Of a stretch of 64,000 nt of DNA, positions 16,213 to 25,068 are shown piece by piece (the stretch's first letter is position 1; each line of letters begins with the position of its first letter). Location of the stretch: positions 2,790,001-2,854,000 of the forward strand of contig CP050890.1 of assembly GCA_016745215.1 (NCBI GenBank), in the 5' to 3' direction. The notes below the pieces were generated by a model. The model had not been told where the DNA came from. It was given only the letters and a program-made list of their open reading frames with translations, and did no database searches. The stretch is from Thiohalocapsa sp. PB-PSB1 (lineage in GTDB: Bacteria; Pseudomonadota; Gammaproteobacteria; Chromatiales; Chromatiaceae). A program made the position numbers and the translations under genes.

Positions 16213-17616
16213 ATGAACCGCGGCATCATGAGGCTAGGATTACTATCTGGACTTCTCTTTTCTATTTCGGTCTTAGCCACCCCGCTGGGTAGGAATTACT
16301 CTGAACCGGTTACCGAAGCCCAGTATCTAGCTGCCAAGTCTGCGATGGATGCCTTTATTCACTCCACTCAAATCGTATTAACCGATCCTTCGCAAGAATT
16401 TTATAAACGGGAACATGCCCAGCCCTACTTCGGGAAATACGACGAACAGGCAAGAGAGCATAAACTGCATCCTATTGGGCAACGCATTCGAGGAACGGTA
16501 CTGCTGTTTCATGGGTTTACTAGTCGCCCACATCAGATGGCAGTGCTCCATGAATACCTATTCAAGCTAGGATTCAATGTCTACAACTGCGGCCTTCCCA
16601 ACCACCACCAACTTCCCGGCCCGAGCTTGGTCTACACTCCTGATCCGAGGCAATGGCCACAAGTCGTTCTCAAGAAAGAACTGCGGGATCGCATTCTTGC
16701 TATCTACAACGATACGGAGAAAAGGAACCGTCTTTTAGCGAAGTTTCTCGTATCCGGAAATACGAACCCCCTTGGTGGAAGCCAAGAAGAGCAGTCAGCC
16801 TTTCTCATGCAGGTGCAACAGATAATCGATTCTAAAGTGCCGAACTCAGGATTCAATGTCTTAGAGTTTTATTCAGCGTACCGAAATCCAAATGGCGAAC
16901 TATTTAAGAAATACTTTCTTGATGGGCACCGGAAATACGTTGAATATGCCCAGGCAAGACTGAAGGAGGTAGAACCTCTACCCGGACCGAAATATGCCCT
17001 CGGACTATCCGTCGGCGGCACAGTCGCTTTGGCATTAGCGGCAACTGAGCCTGAAAAGATCGACGGCGTGGTGGCCTGGGCACCCCTTCTTCGAACTTTT
17101 GGTGAGGAGAACAGAATGAAGGTGCTGCTCGTAGGACCTAGTAATCAGGTGATGACTCAAAATCGCGGGGCACATTTTAATGTCTCCTCCTATACAGCAG
17201 CGGAGGTGTTCGGAATGAGTGTGCTAAACCTGTACGCCTCCAACGAAGAGCTGTCTGTACCTACTTTCATGGTCTTGACCGAAAGCGACTGGGAAACGGC
17301 TGCCGATATCGATGCCAGTAGACGTTTTTTTCAAGGGATCAAGGGGCGAAGTAACCAGAACGTGCTCTATGAATATCGACCCGAACACAGGGTGCCGCAC
17401 GCCCTTGCCGATCCTAAGGAAGCCACTGTAGGAGATAGGGGAGCGGCCAATGGAATTCTGGTTACCAACGAGTATTGGAGAAGCCTTTACAAAGAGACCG
17501 CTCGCTTCTTTGCTGATGGCAAAGTGGAAGTTTCTAACCTAGAAACGAAGGAGGGAGATCCGGATCTGAGGCGTCCTGAAGACAATCGGACGTTTGGATT
17601 CATCCCATCGAATTAG
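16213..17616 (+). CDS. Secreted alpha/beta-hydrolase (lipase/esterase-like)
   Basis: ATG 16213 is preceded by GGAGG (16202-16206). The 467-residue product has a signal peptide (LGLLSGLLFSISVLATPLG). It has an alpha/beta-hydrolase core: oxyanion-hole strand TVLLFHGFTSRPHQM, nucleophile elbow GLSVGGTVALALA (Ser in G-x-S-x-G), and late acid and histidine candidates (VLTESDWETAAD, EYRPEHRVPHAL). An insertion of ~110 residues between the oxyanion strand and the elbow could form a lid. The substrate is not deducible. Codon use is noticeably less GC-rich than the housekeeping genes nearby, which suggests transfer. An earlier in-frame extension to 15751 runs through repeats and is rejected. Confidence 0.78.
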   Translation: MNRGIMRLGLLSGLLFSISVLATPLGRNYSEPVTEAQYLAAKSAMDAFIHSTQIVLTDPSQEFYKREHAQPYFGKYDEQAREHKLHPIGQRIRGTVLLFHGFTSRPHQMAVLHEYLFKLGFNVYNCGLPNHHQLPGPSLVYTPDPRQWPQVVLKKELRDRILAIYNDTEKRNRLLAKFLVSGNTNPLGGSQEEQSAFLMQVQQIIDSKVPNSGFNVLEFYSAYRNPNGELFKKYFLDGHRKYVEYAQARLKEVEPLPGPKYALGLSVGGTVALALAATEPEKIDGVVAWAPLLRTFGEENRMKVLLVGPSNQVMTQNRGAHFNVSSYTAAEVFGMSVLNLYASNEELSVPTFMVLTESDWETAADIDASRRFFQGIKGRSNQNVLYEYRPEHRVPHALADPKEATVGDRGAANGILVTNEYWRSLYKETARFFADGKVEVSNLETKEGDPDLRRPEDNRTFGFIPSN

Positions 17617-17714
17617 TTCTACTTCGTTAGATTGGTACTAGCCCTAACTTTCTGATATTTAACTTCAACGCTGATTAATAAAGTAAAACTACTATCGGAG
17701 TATTAACACGGCAA

Positions 17715-17755
17715 GACAAAACTATGGCTTGGTCACGAGTTTTGTCGGGTTTTTT
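17715..17755 (+). terminator. Intrinsic terminator downstream of the hydrolase
   Basis: GACAAAACT (17715-17723) pairs perfectly with AGTTTTGTC (17738-17746) across a 14-base loop. A GGGTTTTTT tract follows at once. It lies 100 bases after the hydrolase stop. Confidence 0.6.
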
Positions 17756-17993
17756 GGGGGATCGTGCTCCGGCAGGCTACTTTCTCGCGCAATTCAGCCG
17801 TGCCTGCGAAGCGAAGGACCGCGGCATGGCAGGAAGAAGTGCACAGCGCATTCCTAATCGAGTCTTCGTTTAAGCCCGAGGGCCGCGGCTGAGCCGACAG
17901 CGGCGCATCCAGCAACTGATGCGGCGAACGGGACGTGAACGCTCGTAGCCGTCCTGGTGGCTGGTGGCCGCGCTTCCCTTATCCACGCGATGT

Positions 17994-19781
17994 TCAACAA
18001 CGGTCGGAATCCGCCTCACTGTTGTTGTCTTCGTCCCCGCGCAGCCCGGCCGTTAGGCTGTTGAGGTCCGCGCCGCTCAGGCCGAGCTCCTTCAACAGCC
18101 CCTCCAGCAGCGGTGCCTGGGCGCGGTAGCGCAGGGCGCTGCTGACCACTTGATCGGCGAGATTGCCGGGGCCGGCAGGCGCGTCGGGGCCACTCGGTGC
18201 GGGGCCGGTCAGGCCATCGACTTGGTAGATCCTGATGCCCTCGATACGCTCCATGGGTTTGACGCTCTCGGCAATGATCGCGGGCAGGCGCTCTAGCAGT
18301 TGGAGCTTGATCTGGCGGGCGATCTGGACCTCGGACAGCAGGTTCTCGGCCTCGTTGATGGCGCGCTTGCCGTCGGCATCGACGGCGTAGCGCTTGGCCT
18401 CGGCCTCGGCCTCGAGCTTGACGGCCTCGGCGCGCCCTTGGGCCGAAATGCGCGCGCGGTCGGCCTCGCCCTCGGCGGCGATGCGTACGGCCTCGGCATG
18501 GTCCTCGGCGGCATCCTTTTCGGCCTGGGCGCCGACCTTGACACTGATGGCCTGGCGCTCGGCCTCCTTGGCCGCCTCCACCAGCTCGATCAGCTTGTCG
18601 CGCTCGGCCTTCTCGGACTCGCGCACCGTGACCACCTGCTCCTCGGCGCGGACGGCCTCGGCGCGGGCGCGGCTGGCCGTGGCCTCGGCCTCGGATTGGT
18701 CGCGGGAGCGCTCGGCGATGGCGATGGCGCGGTCCTGCTCGGCCAGCTCCAGGGTCTTGCGCTTGTCCACGGCCGCGGATTCGATGGTCTTGGTGCGCTC
18801 GATGTCCGAGACCTCAATGGCCCGCTGCTTGGCGATCTCGCGCTCCTTGAGCTGGCGCTCCATGTCGATGCGCTCTTCGGCCACGGCGCGCTCGGAGCCG
18901 ATCCGGGACTGGTCGGTCTGCTGGGCGGCGAGGATCTTCGCCTGCTCGGCGGTCCGCTGCTGTTCGGCCTGCTCGCGGGCGACCTCGGCCTCCTGGGCGG
19001 CGCGGCGGATGGCGACCTCCCGCTCCTGCTCCAGGCGGGCGTATTCCTGGTCGCGGCTGACCTCCAAGCGCTGGCGCTCGGCCTCCAGGTTCTTGCGGGC
19101 GATGGAGACGTCGGTGTCCTGCTCGATCTCGTTGCGGCGCTTGCGCCGCTCCTCGATGGCCTCGGTGAGCTTGGTCAGGCCTTCGGCATCGAAGGCGTTG
19201 TCAGGGTTGAAGTGCTGCTTGCTGGTCTGATCGAGTCCGGTCAGGGAGACCGACTCCAGCTCCAGGCCGTTCTTCAGCAGGTCCTCGGAGACCACCTGCT
19301 GGACCTTCTGCACGAAGTCCACCCGCTGCTCATGGAGCTCGATCATGGCCATCTCGGCGGCCACGGCGCGCAGGGCATCGACGAACTTGCCCTCGACCAG
19401 CTCCTTGAGGGCCTCCGGTTCCATGGTGCGCATGCCCAGGGTCTGGGCGGCATTGGCAATGGAGTCCGCGGTGGGCTGCACCCGGACATAGAACTCGGCC
19501 TGGACATCCACGCGCATGCGGTCGCGGGTGATCAGCGCCGCCTCATTGGCCCGGCGCACCTCCAGGCGCAGGGTGTTCATATTGACCGGGATGACCTCGT
19601 GGAGCACCGGCAGCAAGATGGCGCCGCCGTTCATGATCACCCGCTGGCCCCCCATGCCGGTGCGCACGAAGGAGGTCTCCTTGCTGGAGCGCCGATAGAG
19701 CCGGGCCAGGATCAGGCCGACGGCCAGAAACGCGATGAACAGGAAGCCGATATAGAGGCCGATCTCACCGAGATTGATCAT
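17994..19781 (-). CDS. yqiK: Flotillin-like inner membrane protein YqiK
   Basis: The 595-residue protein has an N-terminal membrane anchor (IGLYIGFLFIAFLAVGLILARLYRR), an SPFH/band-7 domain (TSFVRTGMGGQRVIMNGGA, VDVQAEFYVRVQPTADSIANAAQTL; about residues 35-210), and a very long Ala/Glu/Arg-rich coiled coil (about 225-480). The C-terminus contains the conserved flotillin segment and a Gly/Pro-rich linker. Flotillins oligomerise at membrane microdomains. It is the last gene of a pspA-yqiJ-yqiK operon, 14 bases after yqiJ. The antisense long open frame is a composition shadow. Confidence 0.9.
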   Translation of the reverse strand: MINLGEIGLYIGFLFIAFLAVGLILARLYRRSSKETSFVRTGMGGQRVIMNGGAILLPVLHEVIPVNMNTLRLEVRRANEAALITRDRMRVDVQAEFYVRVQPTADSIANAAQTLGMRTMEPEALKELVEGKFVDALRAVAAEMAMIELHEQRVDFVQKVQQVVSEDLLKNGLELESVSLTGLDQTSKQHFNPDNAFDAEGLTKLTEAIEERRKRRNEIEQDTDVSIARKNLEAERQRLEVSRDQEYARLEQEREVAIRRAAQEAEVAREQAEQQRTAEQAKILAAQQTDQSRIGSERAVAEERIDMERQLKEREIAKQRAIEVSDIERTKTIESAAVDKRKTLELAEQDRAIAIAERSRDQSEAEATASRARAEAVRAEEQVVTVRESEKAERDKLIELVEAAKEAERQAISVKVGAQAEKDAAEDHAEAVRIAAEGEADRARISAQGRAEAVKLEAEAEAKRYAVDADGKRAINEAENLLSEVQIARQIKLQLLERLPAIIAESVKPMERIEGIRIYQVDGLTGPAPSGPDAPAGPGNLADQVVSSALRYRAQAPLLEGLLKELGLSGADLNSLTAGLRGDEDNNSEADSDRC

Positions 19782-19795
19782 GCTACTTTCACTCC

Positions 19796-20491
19796 TTAGG
19801 ACTCAGGATTGCTGCCGGGGAACTTGCTGAGGGCGGGGTTGGGGTTGGCAATGGCAAGGAACAGGTTGCCCCGCCGGGTCACTAGCAGGACCTCGCTGCC
19901 CTGGGCGAGGGGATTGGGGCCGTCGGGCTCGACCCGGATGTAATGACTGTGCCCGTAGCGGTCCTGCACCCGAGCCTCGGCCGAGGAGCCGGGGTGGGCG
20001 TGGCCGAGGGTGATGACGGCGACGCGACCGACGAAGCTGTCCGGGGAGACGGCCTCGGTCTCGTCCCCGGGCACCAGCCGTGCGAGGCCCCGGGCCGAGA
20101 ACCGGATCAGCGGTAGCGTCAGCAGTAGGGCCGGGATGCTCGCGAGCCAGCCAGGCAGCGGCCGGCCCAGCAGCGCGGCGGTCGCCGACTGCAGCATCAG
20201 GCCGACAATGCCGAAATAGGCCAGACCGAGGATCAGGATTGCCAGCATGGGCACGCGGCCGACATAAAGCCAGCCGAGCAGGGCAGTGACGGGGCCGTGG
20301 GTGTTGAGGTCCGGGCCGTTGACATCGAGGCCCGCCTCGGGCAGCAGCGCATCGGGCACCAGATGATCGAGCAGACCCGACAGCCCGGCCCCCAGCAGCA
20401 GCCCGACGCCCTCCAGCAGGGCCAGGGCCAGCATCAGGCCCAAGGCGACGATGAAGGGCAGGTTGCCGGTGGTGGTGATGAGATCAGTCAT
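19796..20491 (-). CDS. yqiJ: YqiJ-like membrane protein with OB-fold domain
   Basis: Start 20491 (MTDLITTTGNLPFIVALGLM) is preferred over the longer frame to 20584 because it places the first membrane segment at the N-terminus, as in the family. Several spans follow (LPFIVALGLMLALALLEGVG, VPMLAILILGLAYFGIVGLML, LPGWLASIPALLLTLPL). The C-terminal soluble part (SFVGRVAVITLGHAHPGSSA, then ARVQDRYGHSHYIRV) is the NfeD/OB-fold type domain that accompanies flotillins. Of 231 aa. It probably partners YqiK in membrane-domain organisation. Confidence 0.87.
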   Translation of the reverse strand: MTDLITTTGNLPFIVALGLMLALALLEGVGLLLGAGLSGLLDHLVPDALLPEAGLDVNGPDLNTHGPVTALLGWLYVGRVPMLAILILGLAYFGIVGLMLQSATAALLGRPLPGWLASIPALLLTLPLIRFSARGLARLVPGDETEAVSPDSFVGRVAVITLGHAHPGSSAEARVQDRYGHSHYIRVEPDGPNPLAQGSEVLLVTRRGNLFLAIANPNPALSKFPGSNPES

Positions 20492-20616
20492 GGATCGACA
20501 TCGCGTTTCGATGGCCCCGACGCGGGGGTTCGCCGCACCAACCTGGCCCTGAGAGGGCATAGGCAGTTCTTGAACCCTCACCAAGGGTGTCGAGAACGCT
20601 TGGCTGAAGACCTAAC

Positions 20617-21312
20617 CTAGTTGGCATCCCGCTCGGCCTTCAGCGCGGCCAGGCGCTCCTGCACGCGATTGCGTTGGGCCAGATTCTCGAGCTCGGCCAG
20701 CTTGGCGGCATCGGCGGGGGCGCCGGTGCCGCGTCCGCCGGCGAGGCCGGTCTCGCGCTCTAGGACCCGATCGAAGGCCGATTCGGCGCGGGCGACCCGG
20801 CGGGAAACGTCGGCGCTGCCGCTGCCGGCGGTCTGCGCATCGCTGCCGGCCTGGACCGCGGCGGCCTCCCGGCGTCGCTCGGCCAGGCGCTTGAGCTCCT
20901 CGCGCATCTCCCGGCGCTTGGCCTGCAGGGCCTGCAGATAGCCTTCCAGCTCCCGTTCCTGCTCGGTGGCGCTGGTGATGGCCTGCTCAAGCACCGGCAG
21001 CTGGGCCTCGATGTCGAGCTGCCGGGCGATGCCGGCCTCGGCCAGGTCATCGCGCCCGGCCTCGACGGCGACGGCGATCTGCTCACCCAGGGATGCATGG
21101 TGGCGATTCTCTTCATCCAGGCGCTTGACGGCCAGGTGGCGGCCGGCGATGGTGCGGCCGAGCTCGGCCCGGACCTCGTCGATGGCGGCGTCGATCTCGC
21201 GGACGGCCTCTTCCATGACCAGCTCCGGGGCTGCGCCCTCGACGGCGTCCACCAAAGCATTCAGACTGCCGCTGACGATGCGGCCCACACGGATACCCAA
21301 GTCCTCTTTCAT
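20617..21312 (-). CDS. PspA/IM30 (Vipp1)-family membrane stress protein
   Basis: The 231-residue, almost wholly helical protein starts GIRVGRIVSGSLNALVDAVE and continues ELVMEEAVREIDAAIDEVRA. This is the N-terminal amphipathic helix and first coiled-coil hairpin of the PspA/IM30 ESCRT-III-like family. Heptad-like Ala/Glu/Arg repeats run to residue ~180. An atypical Gly/Ser/Ala linker near 165-205 precedes the last helix. PspA-family proteins polymerise on stressed membranes. It heads the yqiJ-yqiK operon, 125 bases upstream of yqiJ. Confidence 0.85.
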   Translation of the reverse strand: MKEDLGIRVGRIVSGSLNALVDAVEGAAPELVMEEAVREIDAAIDEVRAELGRTIAGRHLAVKRLDEENRHHASLGEQIAVAVEAGRDDLAEAGIARQLDIEAQLPVLEQAITSATEQERELEGYLQALQAKRREMREELKRLAERRREAAAVQAGSDAQTAGSGSADVSRRVARAESAFDRVLERETGLAGGRGTGAPADAAKLAELENLAQRNRVQERLAALKAERDAN

Positions 21313-21532
21313 GCTGCAAGCCCTCCATCGGTTGCGGATGTGCGGTGGCTTCCCAATAGTTTACGCCGAAAGGCCAGGAAATCCAAACCACCCTGAGAGT
21401 CCAGGTTGGCTCGGAGCGAGACGGTATCGGTGGCGGGGTATGTTGTCAACACCGAACATCCGGGCTGACGGGCTGAACTTGCGCCGCAGTGCGTCGGAGT
21501 GGTTCTTCAGCACGTAGCATGTAGGATGGGTA

Positions 21533-21595
21533 GAGCGAAGCGAAACCCATCAATCAGCGACTTGGGTGCCTCGACAGATGGGTTTCGCTTCGCTC
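21533..21595. repeat. Inverted repeat GAGCGAAGCGAAACCCATC
   Basis: The 19-base arm at 21533-21551 is exactly inverted at 21577-21595 around a 25-base loop. It lies ~220 bases upstream of pspA, between genes. It resembles the widespread GGGTTTCGCTTCGCTC-type REP elements rather than a terminator, since no U tract follows. Confidence 0.7.
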
Positions 21596-21604
21596 TTCTT
21601 ATTC

Positions 21605-21771
21605 CTAGGTTATGTCTGAAAGGAGCGCTTCGGCCGACTCCGGTAGCGGATCGACCATCGGGGTGATGGCGCCGCCTCTGAGCTGTGCCACTGCACGAAA
21701 AGGGTTGCTGTAAGAGGAGTTGTCGTAGAGCCGGGCGACGTCGGCCAAGGGAAGTGCGGTGCGGATATGGC
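21605..21771 (-). pseudogene. C-terminal fragment of a zeta-toxin-family ATPase
   Basis: Reading the minus strand to the stop at 21605-21607 gives HIRTALPLADVARLYDNSS, then YSNPFRAVAQLRGGAITPMV and DPLPESAEALLSDIT. The block A-x-A-L-P-x-A-D-x-A-x-x-Y-D-N-S with a following F-R-x-V-A is the C-terminal region of zeta-toxin-like predicted ATPases. The upstream part is lost at the repeat element at 21776. Only ~55 residues remain. Confidence 0.55.
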
Positions 21772-21775
21772 GCAG

Positions 21776-21892
21776 CGGGAAAAACGGGCGGGAAAAACGG
21801 GGACCGGGAAAAACGGGGACAGGCCACGTTTTACAGAATCGCGCTCATGCTGAAAAAGGTGGTCTGTCCCTGTTTTCCCCGCTGTTTTCCCC
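21776..21892. repeat. Small inverted-repeat element, relative of 14579-14697
   Basis: GGGACAGGCCACGTTTTA near 21817 and the imperfect inverse AAAGGTGGTCTGTCCC ending at 21870 flank a short spacer, with GGGAAAAACGGG and TGTTTTCCCCGC tracts outside. Its left edge coincides with the break in the zeta-toxin fragment. Confidence 0.6.
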
Positions 21893-22028
21893 GCTATCGC
21901 TCAGGCCGCAGTTTGGCGCGGGCTGCGGCTAACGTTGGGCAGCAAGCCATACGCTCCAAGGCGGCAAAGTCCTTCAAGATCTTACCAACGTCGCGCAGCT
22001 TGATATCCGAGAGATGTGCCAATGTCGG

Positions 22029-22097
22029 AAAAGGGGCCAGGCTCAATTCCCGTCTTCCGCCGGTGTGTGCCGTTTTTATCGAGCCTGCCCCCTTTTT
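22029..22097. repeat. Inverted-repeat element AAAAGGGGCCAGGCTC
   Basis: AAAAGGGGCCAGGCTC at 22029-22044 and the near-inverse GAGCCTGCCCCCTTTT at 22081-22096 flank a 36-base spacer. It is non-coding and of MITE/REP size. The arms differ in sequence from the 14.6 and 21.8 kb family. Confidence 0.6.
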
Positions 22098-22329
22098 CTC
22101 TTCCGCCCGATCCTCTAAATTATCCTTTTAGAACAATACATTATGCAACTTCCGCCGGTATCCGAGTAAGTAAAACCTGTGGGGACGAAAACTGCGTGAA
22201 AAGGGCGAAATTGCAGCCTAGGCTCGTCCTGCCACTCTTAAAGCACAGGTGCAAATGCCGTTGATGCAGGCGTTATGTGCCAACAACAGATAACGCATTA
22301 ATCATCAGAGTTCAGGGCGTCCTTTTGGT

Positions 22330-22346
22330 AATCGTAAAAAACGATT
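22330..22346. promoter_or_regulatory. Candidate operator upstream of katG
   Basis: AATCGT-AAAAA-ACGATT is a perfect 6-bp inverted repeat with an A-only spacer in the AT-rich leader, 113 bases before the katG start codon. It could bind a dimeric regulator. Neither the regulator nor a promoter can be named from the sequence. Confidence 0.3.
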
Positions 22347-22459
22347 GCGATGATATAAACAATCAATTTTACTAATCAATGATCTCGGCCAAAACTAGCT
22401 TCTACTCGGCTTATATAGGGCAGAAAAGAGCAAACAATCAACAATCAGGAGATGAGTCA

Positions 22460-24616
22460 ATGTCTGAAAACAAATGTCCAGTAATGCACGGTGGAGCAAC
22501 AGAAACCAGCATGTCCAATATGGAATGGTGGCCCAAAGCACTAAACCTCGACATCCTGCATCAGCACGATACTAAAACCAATCCGCTGGGTGCGGATTTT
22601 AACTATCGGGAAGATGTCAAAAAACTTGATTTCGCCGCACTAAAACAAGATTTGCTGGCTCTAATGACCGATAGTCAAGAATGGTGGCCAGCAGATTGGG
22701 GGCACTACGGTGGTCTGATGATTCGCATGTCCTGGCACGCTGCAGGCACTTATCGCGTCGCTGATGGGCGCGGCGGTGCTGGTACCGGGAATCAGCGTTT
22801 TGCACCCATCAACTCCTGGCCGGACAACGTCAACCTGGACAAGGCACGTCGTCTGTTGTGGCCGATCAAGAAAAAATACGGTAACAAGCTCAGTTGGGCC
22901 GATTTGATTGCCTATGCCGGAACGATCGCCTATGAGTCGATGGGATTAAAGACCTTCGGCTTCGCCTTTGGCCGTGAAGACATTTGGCATCCTGAAAAAG
23001 ATACTTACTGGGGTTCCGAAAAGGAGTGGCTCGCGCCCAGTGGTAGCGAAGGGAGCCGCTATTCAGGCGAACGTGATCTGGAAAACCCGCTAGCGGCTGT
23101 GATGATGGGCTTAATTTATGTTAACCCAGAAGGCGTGGACGGCAACCCTGACCCGCTGAAAACCGCTCGTGATGTGCGTGTTACCTTTGAGCGTATGGCG
23201 ATGAACGATGAGGAGACCGTTGCCCTGACCGCCGGTGGTCACACTGTGGGCAAATGTCATGGTAACGGCGATGCCGCGTTGCTTGGCCCAGACCCGGAAG
23301 GTGCCGAACTCGAAGATCAGGGCTTTGGCTGGCTCAACAAAACCAAGCGCGGGATTGGCCGTGACACCGTGTCTAGCGGCCTCGAAGGCGCATGGACCAC
23401 CCACCCGACCCAGTGGGATAACGGCTATTTTCAACTTCTGCTCAACTACGAATGGGAATTGAAGAAAAGCCCGGCGGGTGCTTGGCAATGGGAACCGGTC
23501 AACATCAAGGAAGAAGACAAGCCGGTGGATGTGGAAGACCCATCAAAACGCTACAACCCGATTATGACCGACGCTGACATGGCGATGAAAATGGACCCGG
23601 AATACCGCAAGATTTCCGAGCGTTTTTATCAAGACCCGGCCTACTTTTCCGAAGTGTTCGCCCGTGCCTGGTTCAAGCTCACCCACCGCGATATGGGACC
23701 GAAGGCGCGTTATATCGGCCCCGAGGTGCCGCAAGAAGACTTGATCTGGCAAGACCCTGTGCCCGCTGGAAACACGAACTACGATGTCGAAAGGGTAAAA
23801 GCCAAGATTGCCGCCAGCGGTTTGAGCATTAGTGAAATGATCGCCACCGCTTGGGATAGCGCCCGTACTTTCCGTGGTTCCGATAAGCGGGGTGGTGCTA
23901 ATGGCGCCCGCATTCGCCTCGTGCCACAAAAAGATTGGGCAGGCAACGAGCCCGATCGCCTGAGTAATGCACTGAGCTTACTCGAACCTATTGCCGCCGA
24001 GAGCGGTGCAAGTGTGGCTGATGTTATCGTCCTGGCTGGTAACGTTGGTGTCGAGCAGGCGGCGAAAGCTGCGGGATTCGATGTGACCGTGCCCTTCTCT
24101 CCAGGCCGTGGCGACGCTACGCAGGAGATGACCGACCCGGTTTCCTTCGCTGATCTGGAACCCATTCATGACGGCTACCGCAACTGGCTGATGAAAGACT
24201 ATGTGGTCACTGCCGAAGAATTGATGCTGGATCGTACCCAATTAATGGGCTTGACCGCTCCGGAAATGACTGTTTTGGTAGGTGGTATGCGTGTACTTGG
24301 TACTAACCACGGCGGTACAAAACACGGTGTATTCACTGACCGCGAAGGTGTGCTTTGTAACGACTTCTTCGTGAATCTAACGGACATGAATTACACCTGG
24401 AAGCCCGCTGGCAACAATCTATACGAAATTCGCGAGAGAAAGACGGATGCCGTCAAATGGACGGCAACGCGGGTTGATCTGGTGTTCGGTTCTAACTCTA
24501 TTCTGCGTGCCTATGCCGAAGTCTATGCGCAGGACGACAACCAGGAAAAATTCGTCAAGGACTTCGTTGCTGCATGGGCGAAGGTGATGAATTCTGATCG
24601 CTTCGATCTCGCCTGA
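22460..24616 (+). CDS. katG: Catalase-peroxidase KatG
   Basis: This bifunctional haem enzyme removes H2O2 and protects against oxidative stress. ATG 22460 follows AGGAGATGAGTCA and gives 718 residues, the normal length. The distal catalytic triad is in IRMSWHAAGTYR (Arg-Trp-His). The Tyr of the Met-Tyr-Trp adduct is in GLIYVNPEGVDGNPDP. The proximal haem histidine is in ALTAGGHTVGKCHG. The C-terminal half is the usual degenerate duplicated peroxidase domain (IATAWDSARTFRGSDKRGGA). It stands alone between repeat-rich gaps. An in-frame upstream extension to 22379 has no support. Confidence 0.97.
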   Translation: MSENKCPVMHGGATETSMSNMEWWPKALNLDILHQHDTKTNPLGADFNYREDVKKLDFAALKQDLLALMTDSQEWWPADWGHYGGLMIRMSWHAAGTYRVADGRGGAGTGNQRFAPINSWPDNVNLDKARRLLWPIKKKYGNKLSWADLIAYAGTIAYESMGLKTFGFAFGREDIWHPEKDTYWGSEKEWLAPSGSEGSRYSGERDLENPLAAVMMGLIYVNPEGVDGNPDPLKTARDVRVTFERMAMNDEETVALTAGGHTVGKCHGNGDAALLGPDPEGAELEDQGFGWLNKTKRGIGRDTVSSGLEGAWTTHPTQWDNGYFQLLLNYEWELKKSPAGAWQWEPVNIKEEDKPVDVEDPSKRYNPIMTDADMAMKMDPEYRKISERFYQDPAYFSEVFARAWFKLTHRDMGPKARYIGPEVPQEDLIWQDPVPAGNTNYDVERVKAKIAASGLSISEMIATAWDSARTFRGSDKRGGANGARIRLVPQKDWAGNEPDRLSNALSLLEPIAAESGASVADVIVLAGNVGVEQAAKAAGFDVTVPFSPGRGDATQEMTDPVSFADLEPIHDGYRNWLMKDYVVTAEELMLDRTQLMGLTAPEMTVLVGGMRVLGTNHGGTKHGVFTDREGVLCNDFFVNLTDMNYTWKPAGNNLYEIRERKTDAVKWTATRVDLVFGSNSILRAYAEVYAQDDNQEKFVKDFVAAWAKVMNSDRFDLA

Positions 24617-24624
24617 TGATCGGT

Positions 24625-24668
24625 AGAAAACTCCACGCCGATAGTATGTGGCGTGAGGTTTTCTGATC
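24625..24668 (+). terminator. Hairpin terminator after katG
   Basis: AGAAAACTCCACGCC (24625-24639) pairs with GGCGTGAGGTTTTCT (24650-24664) apart from one two-base mismatch. It starts nine bases after the stop codon, with the U-rich segment inside the right arm. Confidence 0.65.
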
Positions 24669-24696
24669 CGCAAAAAACCGAAAGAAAAAGAAAGAA

Positions 24697-24798
24697 AAAG
24701 GACATCCACTTTACTTGATGCCCCCGGTGCCGAGTAGTTGGGCAATGTGATCGCGCGCCCTATATTTGTCGCAACCGCAACCAAAGTAGGTGTCCTTT
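24697..24798. repeat. Dispersed ~110-bp repeat, copy 2 (with 15621-15735)
   Basis: It matches copy 1 from AAGGACATCC through CTTTACTTGATG, GCCGAGTAGTTGGGCAATGT and ATATTTGTCGCA to GTAGGTGTCCTTT, with scattered substitutions. The minus-strand fragment GCGCDKYRARDHIAQLLG is conserved, so coding sequence is the likely origin. It is preceded by AAAGAAAAAG repeats, as in copy 1. Confidence 0.6.
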
Positions 24799-24816
24799 CT
24801 CAACGTGTTTCTCAAC

Positions 24817-24948
24817 GGCCTTGTTCATATGCTCGGCCAAGGCTTGGGGTTAGCCTCGAACGCCCCAGTATTTTAACTTTATAACCAAAGTCTTACGGAA
24901 ACGCCACAAGCACCCGCTCGTCAGTTGGTCGGAGTTATGAACAAGGCC
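24817..24948. repeat. Inverted-repeat element GGCCTTGTTCAT
   Basis: GGCCTTGTTCAT (24817-24828) and ATGAACAAGGCC (24937-24948) are perfect inverses. TCTCAAC words lie outside both ends, as if the ~130-bp element interrupted or duplicated a short target. No coding capacity. Confidence 0.6.
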
Positions 24949-24962
24949 TTCTCAACTCTTAA

Positions 24963-25068
24963 CATCCGCCCAGTAAATATCCGCCCAGTAAACATCAGGT
25001 TTCTCACGCCCTGATGTCGCATCTTTTCGATCCCGATCCCAATCAAGCCGCACTGGGCGGGTTACACC
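24963..25068 (-). repeat. Dispersed repeat R2, minus-orientation copy (with 37963-38092)
   Basis: The reverse complement of this stretch matches 37963-38092. Shared words include GTGTAACCCGCCCAG/GTGCAACCCGCCCAG, GGGATCGGGATCGAAAAGA, CATCAGGGCGTGAGAAACC and TGATGTTT(A/G)CT. It contains an internal hairpin around CATCAGG/CCTGATG. Related CCGCCCAG units appear near 1054. Confidence 0.6.

Larger units (their letters stand above)
21893..22459. other. Intergenic debris and katG upstream region
   Basis: A minus-strand remnant reading LAHLSDIKLRDVGKILKDFA, then ALERMACCPTLAAARAKLR with a stop at 21894-21896, looks like a gene tail but I cannot name it. A further inverted-repeat element lies at 22029-22097. 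From ~22110 the sequence becomes AT-rich and should hold the katG promoter. An OxyR-type ATAG-N7-CTAT array was not seen. Confidence 0.4.

Noticed and set aside
18300..19799. Long plus-strand open frame opposite yqiK (499 codons)
   Set aside because: It is the antisense shadow of a low-complexity Ala/Glu/Arg coiled coil; its Gly/Leu/Asp-only composition matches no family, whereas the minus frame is a clear flotillin.
21533..21595. Terminator for a gene ending upstream
   Set aside because: No gene ends close by on the plus strand and there is no U tract; REP-type repeat is more likely.
22330..22346. OxyR or Fur box for katG
   Set aside because: The 6-bp inverted repeat fits neither the OxyR nor the Fur consensus; reported only as a generic operator candidate.
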